A DNA stretch of 64,000 bases from assembly GCF_001858045.2 (NCBI RefSeq), contig NC_031977.2, forward strand, positions 28,049,368 through 28,113,367. The letters run 5' to 3'. A model generated the notes under the pieces. It was not told the DNA's origin. It saw only the letters and a program-made list of their open reading frames with translations, and searched no databases. Below, in pieces: positions 55,227 to 64,000 of this stretch; positions within the stretch are counted from its first letter, which is position 1; each line of letters starts with the position of its first letter. Origin of the DNA: Oreochromis niloticus (lineage: Eukaryota > Chordata > Actinopteri > Cichliformes > Cichlidae). The translations under genes and the position numbers were made by a program.

Positions 55227-55717
55227 GTAACTAATTTTCTGCTGTTGTTATTATGGCAAAAATAACACAACATAGTTGTTTGAATGTTGATAGTGAGGTT
55301 GGTAGACACAGTACTTACAGTGCTGGTTAATGTAAGATACATACATTGTGAGGACTGTGTGTGTTTTGCATGTGTAAATCTATCGAAAGATGGGCTCCCA
55401 AGTCCACATGTAACACAGACCCTACAGTGTATGAAGCTGTCAGGTACATTATTAAGAGGACTGTGTGTGGATACTGTCGTGTGTTATCTTGGTTTACACT
55501 GAGGAATTAATTTTCTATCAATATTACTGCATTACATTTGGCTCATTTATGTCACTAACCAGTGTAGCTACGTAACTGTATTGTAAAGTCTCAACGTATC
55601 TGTGTTGAATGGATGTTAATGCCCTTTTGTGTTTGTTTGCACTACGTTTCAGGGCACACTGATCTTCCTCATGTTGATACGCCCATGGCATCGTCCTCCC
55701 TCAAAGATGATGAGCAG
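55227..55717 (+). repeat. 491-bp array unit 1, ending in 65-bp exon-like core
   Basis: Starts gtaactaattttctgctgtt and ends with the core ggcacactgatcttcctcat ... gatgagcag (55,653-55,717), preceded by tttgtttgcactacgtttcag. The core's last ~35 bases equal those of the 93-bp cassettes; its first part is different. One frame reads HTDLPHVDTPMASSSLKDDEQ. The core length of 65 is not a multiple of three. Confidence 0.85.
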
Positions 55718-55964
55718 GTAACTAATTTTCTGCTGTTGTTATTATTGCAACAATAACACAGCAGTGGTGTTTCGATATTGATAGTGAGGTTGGTAGACAC
55801 AGTACTTACAGTGCTGGTTAATGTAAGATACATACATTGTGAGGACTGTGTGTGTTTTGCATGTGTAAATCTATCGAAAGATGGGCTCCCAAGTCCACAT
55901 GTAACACAGACCCTACAGTGTATGAAGTTGTCAGGTACATTATTAAGAGGACTGTGTGTGGATA
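55718..55964 (+). repeat. 491-bp array unit 2, cut by the gap
   Basis: First 247 bp of the next unit; equals the start of the unit at 63,000. Confidence 0.85.
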
Positions 55965-56064
55965 NNNNNNNNNNNNNNNNNNNNNNNNNNNNNNNNNNNN
56001 NNNNNNNNNNNNNNNNNNNNNNNNNNNNNNNNNNNNNNNNNNNNNNNNNNNNNNNNNNNNNNNN
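55965..56064. other. assembly gap of 100 N
   Basis: Exactly 100 Ns, the usual placeholder for a gap of unknown size. Sequence on both sides overlaps by 7.2 kb, so real missing sequence may be zero. Confidence 0.99.
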
Positions 56065-57229
56065 AGTGGGGAGGCAGCCCAAGTGGGGAGGCGACCCAAG
56101 GTCCGTCACCAGGGCATAGCAGCCACTCTGCGCTGTCCGCAGACAGGGGACTAGCAAGAGTGGACCCAACGAGACACGTGTGGACAGTCAGAAGTTTCAG
56201 CTCACTGAGTGAGCACCTGCTGGCCATGTAAATCGCAACACATTGGCAATGCACTAGACAGAGAGCCAGCGCTGTGGGCTCGATAACACTGACTCGCTGG
56301 CTGACGTATCAGACCCAGCGAGGTCCAAATGGCGCGTAAACCTGTGCACCGCCTGCAGCAGCAGCACAGCTGCTAATGTGAAGGGCCGAGGTAGGGATGC
56401 GACCTGAAGGGGGGCGCTGGTGGTCTAGCCCGCTGAAAGGTGAAGTGGGACTTAACCCGAAGGTCTGCCCCAGGGCCAAGTGGCCGCTAGTACTGTCCGC
56501 AGAAAGGGAGCAGCAAGAGTGAACTAGAGAATGAGACACTTGTGCACAGCCGGTGCTGCAGGCTGGAGAACACATACTCGCCGGCTGAGGAATCAGACAC
56601 AGTGAGGTCCAGCTGGCATGTAAACCGGTGAATGCAGGCAATACGCCAGGGGAACACAGCCTGCAGCTGCAGCAGCTATATGCCAGAGAGAAACCTGGCT
56701 AAAATAGGCTGGAGAACGCTCACTCGCCACAGCGAGGTCCAACTGGCGTGTAAGCCTGAGAAATGTGGCCGGATCTCTGGGGCCGGAGATCTCCAGGGCC
56801 CCAAGTTGGAGTCTTGGGGCAGGGCGAGGCCCAGAAGCTCTGGGCCCCTACCCTGGCCATATGCCCCCACAGGCACCTCAACAGCGAGGTGGCTGCAGCG
56901 TCGACCGGCAGCCTCATCAGGCAGCCCTCTGTCCAGGTCTCTGGGCTGACAGCCAGAGGTGGCGACAAAAAATGAGGTGACGCGTAGTATGGCGTGCTCC
57001 CATATAAGCGAGGGCAGGTGCGAGGAAGGAGTCAACAGCCGTCCTGCACCGTCTGTGTCCCCAGCCCGTCTGCAGCTGTCACTCCAAGTGCCGCTGATGG
57101 AGAGTCAAATGGTATTATTTAACAGTGCTTGCCGCTGTGTTCATTTTGCTTGTCTTGCCGCATGTTAAGTGGGTGACTGGACATTTCATTTGGCTAGCTG
57201 TTTATTAGCAATGACTTGTGCCACATTCA

Positions 57230-57590
57230 TGTGCTCCTAACTTTTTCATGTTTGTCAAATAAAGAATGGTTAAAATTCTTTGAGCCTTTAAAAATGCACC
57301 TGATTTGTCTGCTAGATGTGGATGAAAGCGGCAAATCTTGCACCACATTTCAGTGCGCTCATTGTAGCTTCAAGCCATGGCACATCTTGGAGCCACTTTC
57401 TGAAAAAAAGTATTTTCTTCGGCTCTGGCTCCGGTTGGCGTTTCTTAGCTGGTGGCGGCACACAAAGAAACTGCTTAATGTCTGGGTTTTTGGGGGGGAC
57501 ATTTAGCTGGTGACAAGAAACACATGGAAGGTTGAATGACACGGTCATGTATGCAAAGGCACTGGTAACGCAAGTGTCACTAGGCATTCC
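57230..57590 (-). pseudogene. second copy of transposase zinc-finger relic
   Basis: Counterpart of 49,921-50,290. Single-base losses join PPPAKKRQPEPEPKKILFFR to KWLQDVPWLEA in one frame and throw the CxxC part out of frame, the reverse of the first copy. Not an independent locus. Confidence 0.6.
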
Positions 57591-57705
57591 TAATTTTTGT
57601 CACGCATGCTAACTGCGTACCAGTTATGTGCACCCCTGTCTATAACACACAGACAAACAACCACTCACTCAATAACTACTATCAATTATCATGTCTATTC
57701 AACCT

Positions 57706-57859
57706 AACATACATGTTTTAGGTCTGTGGGAGGAAGCTGGAGTACCTGAAGAAAACACACACATGCACAGTTAAAAATGCAAACTCAGCCAAGTCTTTAT
57801 ACTAGGAACCTTCTGGCTGTGAGACAACAGTGCTAACCACCATACCACTGTGCCACCCA
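57706..57859 (-). mobile_element. second copy of V-SINE
   Basis: Counterpart of 50,405-50,560; not an independent insertion. Confidence 0.75.
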
Positions 57860-58848
57860 TAGTAACTCATATAATAATTGATAATATATGGACAGAAGTA
57901 TATCCTGGAATACAAATAACATATTCATCCATTACTAAAATGCATTTAGCTGTCAAGTTCTGCAATCTGTATTTACTTACCTAATTCTCTCCCTAACAAT
58001 CAACAATACAAATTCTCCCAGCCCCCAGAAAGACTGGGTTATCATTTCCACACTGGTTAGCCTTTAGTCTATCAAGTGTGTTGTTATAGCTAACAACTAC
58101 TGCAGGAAAATGGCAAGTTTCTTTAAGGTATTGTTCTGTGTGTTCGTAATGCTTGTAACCGTGGACTATGCTTCTGAAGATGAGATTAAGATGGGAGTCT
58201 CTGGGAATAACTAGGTGAGGAGCTATTAATGCCTTCATATACCAGCTGCCATAATTTTGTACAGTTCTATATTGTAAACAAAGCCAGTTTTACACTGTAG
58301 AGTTTCCATAGGATTTAGAAGTTTCAGATTTCTTTAGTCATATCATATGATCTGACTTATTTGATGTTCCTACTGCTAAACAAAACAAAGTTTGGTTTCT
58401 CAACTATCCATAATTGCTAGTAATAAATGCATCGGTTGTAGATACACCTTCTGTATCTTCATACAAAAATCAGAACAAAAATATATGAATAAATACATTT
58501 TCAGAAGAAGCCACATCTTGATACATGCTGGTTTAATATAAGAAGCTAAAATATGTCCCACTATGTTGTTGGTTGAATCTCAGATTTGTTTAACATATGC
58601 AGATATAAATTAAGTGTGAAACCATTGCTTTAATGGTGGCCCTTGGCTGGTGGTATGTGAGGAAACATGTATTCCATTGTAGTGTACCTTTGCTTCAAAT
58701 AAATAACATCCTTTTTTTTTAAAGGAATGTCCTATTAAACAAAAACAACAAAATAACAAATGCAATAAAAACCCAGTCCTTCCTCACTGTAAATATTTCA
58801 CTGAAATTCCATTTAAAAGACAGGGTAAGCACTCTCGTCACCTGACCA

Positions 58849-58952
58849 CTTTTTAGCCAATGAGCTTCAGTTTTCACCCCTCCCCTCACTTCGTGACTTC
58901 CAGTTGAGGAGTATTGACGCTTGGCTGTGAACTGGTGTGGAGACGCTAACAG
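58849..58952 (+). promoter_or_regulatory. second copy of promoter-like region and 5' exon
   Basis: Counterpart of 51,556-51,659, with the same CCAAT box and donor cgctaacag|gtaact. Confidence 0.3.
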
Positions 58953-60224
58953 GTAACTTTAAACTTTTGAATTTTTCCAGCTTTGTAGTCCAGCAACCAG
59001 TTAGATTTAGTTTTGTCAAGGTTTTTCTTTGATGTATATTCCTTGATTAAGTTTTGTATTTCAAGCTAATTCAAATGCTAAATCTAGCTTTTTTTGATGA
59101 CACGTGTGTATTTATTAGTCAAGGTTAAATACCTAGTCTAACACATATCTTTTTAGTTAAACTGTGACATTTGAAATTACTGAGATGTTATTATTTACTC
59201 ATCCCACTGTCTCCAGATTTTAAGCAATGCTACAATATACGTGACATGCTATTAATGAGACATTTCAGATAACCGTGGTAGCTAACATTTAACTCTCTGG
59301 AGTGCAGATCACATGGCCAATTTATGGTTTATCAGCAACATGCGTATCAGTTTTTTAAAATGTGTTGATGGGCCAAGTAAACCAGAGTGAAGATGTCATC
59401 ACGTTTAGTGCAGGAACAAATAAAAACGTGATTTCCTTTAAAAAAGAGATAGATAGATATATTTTTACCTCTCCTTCCCTATTGTGGTGAATAAATGAAC
59501 AAGAGCTGATCAAACAATTATATGGCTGTTTTGGTTGTTTATTAATAGGGAAACTTGTGGGAGTGATGGCAGGAGAGAGCGGTGTCTATAACAAGTTTTG
59601 AGATGTGAGAGATTTGTGACATTAAGTGTGTCTGGAGTGTATAGTTAGTTTGTAGTTAAATCTGCGTTTGATTGATTGTTTTGTGTGTCAAAATGGTGAA
59701 GTGAATGTCACCCTGACCCTGGCTAAAAGCTACCAAAGGCAGACTGAAATCTAAACGCTGTCTCCAGGTGTGCAACAGGAGTGATACACTAATTGCCTGC
59801 ATTTTTATGTAAACATTTGTATAGAATGTGGTTTGTAAAATTTGTACATATGTTTTAGAAATTTGAAATTAAGTAATGAGAAAAAATCACTAAACATGTT
59901 TGTGGTTTTCATAGTAAAAAGTATAACATTTTCCTACTCTGATTTTATGTTTTTGTGTAATTTTTTTAGGTCAATTGTGTTAATACAATATGTCAAAATT
60001 ACAAAATAAATGTAGTCAGACATGTGAGGTTGTTCTGTAAAGAATGATGCCAAACAAGGCAAGGAAAACTGTTTTTACCAGCGAAATATAGAGGTATAAT
60101 CAAAAGTAGTCGAAACAGCCAATTATACCCTTGAAAGCACCTTCTGTAAAAGATCAGTTTTCACTGTAAACTACATTGAGAAGTATTATACAAATTGTAC
60201 ATTTTTTTCCCTTTTCTGAGACAG

Positions 60225-60316
60225 TGCATTGCAATGAGGCAGCAAGAGAAAAGATTAAACCCATAGATGAAGCTGATGTGCCCATGGCATCGTCCTCCCT
60301 CAAAGATGATGAGCAG
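60225..60316 (+). other. second copy of exon-like cassette 1, one base shorter
   Basis: gcagcaagagaaaag here against gcagcaaagagaaaag in the first copy; the lost A breaks the 31-codon frame. This fits a sequencing error better than a real pseudogene. Confidence 0.6.
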
Positions 60317-61160
60317 GTGACTATTTTCTGCTGTTGTAATTATTGCAACCTAGTCTAACACATATCTTTTTAGTTCAACTATGACATTTGGAAATACTGA
60401 GATGTTATTATTTATTCATCCCACTGTCTCCAGATTTTAAGAAACGCTAAAATATATGTGACATGCTAGTAATGAGACATTTCAGATAACTGAGGTAGCT
60501 AACATTTAAGTTTCTGGAGTGCAGATCACATGGCAAGTTTACAGTTTATCAGCAATATTTGTATATATCAGTTTTTTAAAATGTGTTGATAGGCAACGTA
60601 AAAGCAGAGTTATGATACATAATTTCACATTTTTTCCTGAAAACTGTCATCACGTTTAGTGCAGGAACAAATAAAAACGTGATTTTCTTTAAAAAGTATA
60701 GATAGATAGATATAGTATTACCTCTCCTTCCCTATTGTGGTGGATAAATGAACAAGAGCCGATCAAACAATTATATGGCTGTTTTGGTTGTTTATGAATA
60801 GGGTAAACTTTTGGGAGTGATGGCAGGAGAGAGCAAGACAGCGCTCTCTATAACAAGTTTTGAGATGTGAGAGATTTGTGACATTAAATGTGTCTGGAGT
60901 GTATTGTTAGTTTGTAGTTAAATCTGGGTTTGTTTGATTGTTTTGTGTGTCAAAATGGTGAGGTGAATGTCACCCTGACCCTGGCTAAAAAGCTACCAAA
61001 GGCAGACTGAAATCTAAACGCTGTCTCCAGGTGTGCAACAGGAGGAGTGATACACTACCTTTTGTCAGGCCTGTGGTGTGTCCCTCTGTTCTGTCTTGTG
61101 GTGGACAGGAACAATTTTGATGAGTGGCACAAATAATTTGTGTGACATCTGATTGTTTTT

Positions 61161-61950
61161 AAATAATAATAAATAATAATAAATTTTATTTATAGCACAT
61201 TTCAAGACACCCAAGGACACTTTACAATAGGATGAAACGCATAATAGAACAATGACAAAATAAGAAACAATAAAAACAAAAGTACAAGATAAAATTAACA
61301 AACATTGGGTTCACAGTGGACATGCAAATTTGAACAGGTGGGTTTTGAGTTGAGATTTAAACTGGGGAGAGAACCAATGTTTCTTATATCTGGGTGTAGA
61401 AAGTTTTACAGCCTGGGAGCAGAGCAGCTAAAAGCTCTGCTTCCAATGGTGGTGAGGCGGAAAGAAGGCACAGCAAGCTGGATAGAAAAAGATCGAAGTG
61501 AGCGGGCAGAAGAGATAGTGGTTAACAGGTCAGAAGGGTAAGGAGGAGCAAGGTTATGAAGGGCCTTGAAGGTGAGCAGAAGAAGTTTGTATATTATTCG
61601 GAATTTCACAGGGAGCCAGTGAAGTTCCTGAAGAACAGGGGTGATGTGCTGGTAGGAGGGGTTCTGGTGATAATGCGAGCAGCAGAGTTCTGAACCAGAT
61701 GAAGCTTATGGAGGGATTTATGGGGAGACCATGCAAGAGAGAATTGCAGTAGTCAGTACGGCAGGTAACGAGATATGGACAAGAATGGACGGAGACTGGG
61801 TGGAAGAGAAGGACGTAATCTGTTTATATTGCGTAGATGGAAATAGGCTGAACGGGTGAGATTATTGATGTGAGATTTATAGGAAAGTGAACTATGTAGG
61901 ATGACACCAAGGCTCTTAACCTGAGGAGAAGGGAAAACCAGTAAATTTGT
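61161..61950 (-). pseudogene. second copy of LINE relic in unit B
   Basis: Counterpart of 53,875-54,665; the 110-codon frame is split in two by losses near 61,657 and 61,722. Confidence 0.7.
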
Positions 61951-62415
61951 AAATAACTATACAAGAACCACCTGAGGAATTTCCTGCATTTTTATGAAAA
62001 TAGTTGTATATAATGTGGTTTGTAAAATTTGTACATATGTTTTTAGAAATGTGAAATTAAGTAATGAGAATGAATCGCTAAACGTCGTTGTGATTTCATA
62101 GTGAAAAGTATAACCTTAACCTACTCTGATTTTATGTTTTTGGGTCAGTTATGTTAAAACAGTATGTTTAAAATTAGAAAATATAGTAGTCAGACATGTG
62201 AGGTTGTTGTGTAAAGAATAATGACAAAGAACGCAAGGAAAACTTTTTTTTAAAGGGGAAATATAAAGGTAAAATTTAAAAGTAGTCGAAAACAGCCAAT
62301 TATACCCTTGACTCCAGAGGGTTAGCACCTCCTGTAAAAGATCAGTTTTCACTGTAAACTACAGTGATGAAGTATTACACAAATTGTACTATTATTTTTT
62401 CTTTTTCTGAAACAG

Positions 62416-62508
62416 TGCATTACAATGAGACAAGCAAGACACAAGTTTAAACCCAAAGATGAAGCTGATGCGCCCGGGGCATCGTCCTCCCTCAAAGATG
62501 ATGAGCAG
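62416..62508 (+). other. second copy of exon-like cassette 2
   Basis: Identical 93-bp core to 55,134-55,226. Confidence 0.6.
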
Positions 62509-62999
62509 GTAACTAATTTTCTGCTGTTGTTATTATGGCAAAAATAACACAACATAGTTGTTTGAATGTTGATAGTGAGGTTGGTAGACACAGTACTTAC
62601 AGTGCTGGTTAATGTAAGATACATACATTGTGAGGACTGTGTGTGTTTTGCATGTGTAAATCTATCGAAAGATGGGCTCCCAAGTCCACATGTAACACAG
62701 ACCCTACAGTGTATGAAGCTGTCAGGTACATTATTAAGAGGACTGTGTGTGGATACTGTCGTGTGTTATCTTGGTTTACACTGAGGAATTAATTTTCTAT
62801 CAATATTACTGCATTACATTTGCCTCATTTATGTCACTAACCAGTGTAGCTACGTAACTGTATTGTAAAGTCTCAACGTATCTGTGTTGAATGGATGTTA
62901 ATGCCCTTTTGTGTTTGTTTGCACTACGTTTCAGGGCACACTGATCTTCCTCATGTTGATACGCCCATGGCATCGTCCTCCCTCAAAGATGATGAGCAG
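62509..62999 (+). repeat. 491-bp array unit 1, second copy
   Basis: Counterpart of 55,227-55,717, with the core at 62,935-62,999. Confidence 0.85.
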
Positions 63000-63491
63000 G
63001 TAACTAATTTTCTGCTGTTGTTATTATTGCAACAATAACACAGCAGTGGTGTTTCGATATTGATAGTGAGGTTGGTAGACACAGTACTTACAGTGCTGGT
63101 TAATGTAAGATACATACATTGTGAGGACTGTGTGTGTTTTGCATGTGTAAATCTATCGAAAGATGGGCTCCCAAGTCCACATGTAACACAGACCCTACAG
63201 TGTATGAAGTTGTCAGGTACATTATTAAGAGGACTGTGTGTGGATACTGTCGTGTGTTATGTCGGTTTACACTGAGGAATTAATTTTCACTCGGTATTAC
63301 TGCATTAGATTTTGGCTCATTTATGTCACTAACAAGTGTAGCTACGTAACTGTATTGTAAAATCTCAACGTATCTGTGTTGAATGGATGTTAATGCCCTT
63401 TTGTGTTTGTTTGCACAACGTTTCAGGGCACACTGATCTTCCTCATGTTGATATACCCATGGCATCGTCTTCCCTCAAAGATGATGAGCAG
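63000..63491 (+). repeat. 491-bp array unit 2 (492 bp)
   Basis: Core at 63,427-63,491 with acceptor cacaacgtttcag and donor cag|gtgact. Its core differs from unit 1 by a few bases (gatata for gatacg, tct for tcc). Confidence 0.9.
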
Positions 63492-63982
63492 GTGACTAAT
63501 TTTCTGCTGTTGTTATTATTGCAACAATAACACAACATAGTTGTATGGATGTTGATAGTGAGGTTGGTAGACACAGTTCTTACAGTGCTGGTTAACGTAA
63601 GATACATACATTGTGAGGACTGTGTGTGTTTTGGATATGCAAGTCTATTGAAAGATGGGCTCCCAAGTCCACATGTAACACAGACCTTACAGTGTATGAA
63701 GTTGTCAGGTACATTATTAAGAGGACTGTGTGTGGATACTGTCGTGTGTTATCTTGGTTTACACTGAGGAATTAATTTTCTATCAATATTACTGCATTAC
63801 ATTTGCCTCATTTATGTCACTAACCAGTGTAGCTACGTAACTGTATTGTAAAGTCTCAACGTATCTGTGTTGAATGGATGTTAATGCCCTTTTGTGTTTG
63901 TTTGCACTATGTTTCAGGGCACACTGATCTTCCTCATGTTGATACGGCCATGGCATCGTCCTCCCTCAAAGATGATGAGCAG
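63492..63982 (+). repeat. 491-bp array unit 3
   Basis: Core at 63,918-63,982. Differs from unit 2 by roughly 6-7% in the intron-like part by eye, and by about 3 bases in the 65-bp core. Confidence 0.9.
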
Positions 63983-64000
63983 GTAACTAATTTTCTGCTG
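63983..64000 (+). repeat. 491-bp array unit 4, start only
   Basis: gtaactaattttctgctg, the unit start, at the window edge; the array continues beyond. Confidence 0.85.

Larger units (their letters stand above)
48748..55964. repeat. first copy of 7.2-kb direct repeat flanking the gap
   Basis: 7,217 bp matching 56,065-63,245. This copy is the longer one. It contains the end of the GC-rich block, the zinc-finger relic, V-SINE, promoter-like region, units A and B and the first 491-bp units. Confidence 0.95.
56065..63245. repeat. second copy of 7.2-kb direct repeat, probably false duplication
   Basis: Matches 48,748-55,964 throughout; total length is about 36 bases shorter. Differences found by eye are nearly all single-base losses here, mostly in homopolymers, for example a shorter G-run near 56,410, gtggggact to gtgggact, agaaagggg to agaaaggg, and gttttttgg to gtttttgg near 57,486. 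Those in the exon-like cassette and LINE relic shift frames. Confidence 0.95.

Noticed and set aside
56065..63245. Independent second set of genes or transposons
   Set aside because: Deletion-biased differences and exact abutment to the gap make it a contig overlap rather than a second locus.
62509..64000. CRISPR-like regular array
   Set aside because: The unit is 491 bp with similarity over its whole length, not short repeats with unique spacers, and the context is vertebrate.
51841..64000. Exon cassettes as N-terminal repeats of fish NLR immune genes
   Set aside because: Exon-sized ~30-residue repeats and an SxSLKxD-like string are only superficially similar. No NACHT, LRR or B30.2 sequence is in the window, and the 65-bp cores break the frame.

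Overview
The window looks like 64 kb of teleost fish nuclear DNA. It is AT-rich, has no operons or ribosome-binding sites, and carries the usual teleost mix of microsatellites and decayed transposons: Rex1/L2-type, RTE-like and R4/Rex6-like LINEs, a Penelope-like element, V-SINE remnants, and Tc1/mariner and hAT elements. The families were recognised from coding motifs, terminal sequences and tails read by eye. The species cannot be named from this window. No intact host protein-coding gene can be supported.

Positions 1-43,000 are a gene-poor stretch with scattered transposon relics. They include a 655-bp hAT-like element with a perfect 8-bp target duplication inside an older LINE (7,436-8,627), and a second hAT-like element (9,084-9,390). 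Microsatellites and pyrimidine tracts lie at 13.6-15.3 kb. Near 22-24 kb there is a nest made of an R4/Rex6-like LINE tail, a Penelope-like GIY-YIG endonuclease tail and an RTE-like LINE. Several short, nearly perfect palindromes and a few stretches resembling conserved noncoding elements also occur. No coding exons are visible.

Positions 43,100-50,600 are a dense transposon pile: two Tc1-type fragments, an inverted Penelope reverse-transcriptase piece, a 2.1-kb Rex1-like LINE on the minus strand with one frameshift, an L2-like LINE piece, a fold-back element with 50-bp arms, a GC-rich block carrying a repeated ~65-bp motif, a transposase-type zinc-finger relic and a V-SINE.

Positions 51,560-64,000 hold the most unusual structure. 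A CCAAT-containing promoter-like stretch and a candidate 5' exon with a GT donor are followed by exon-like cassettes with clear 3' and 5' splice signals. Two are 93 bp long (31 codons, phase 0). Then comes a tandem array of ~491-bp units, each with a 65-bp exon-like core, running off the window end. All cores share a segment that can be read as ASSSLKDDEQ. This is either a lineage-specific gene built by exon amplification or a satellite that has captured splice signals.

The reader must know that 48,748-55,964 and 56,065-63,245 are nearly the same sequence on either side of a 100-N gap. Nearly all differences found are single-base losses in the second copy, mostly in homopolymers. This is best read as two unmerged overlapping contigs, not a real duplication, so features in the second copy should not be counted twice.
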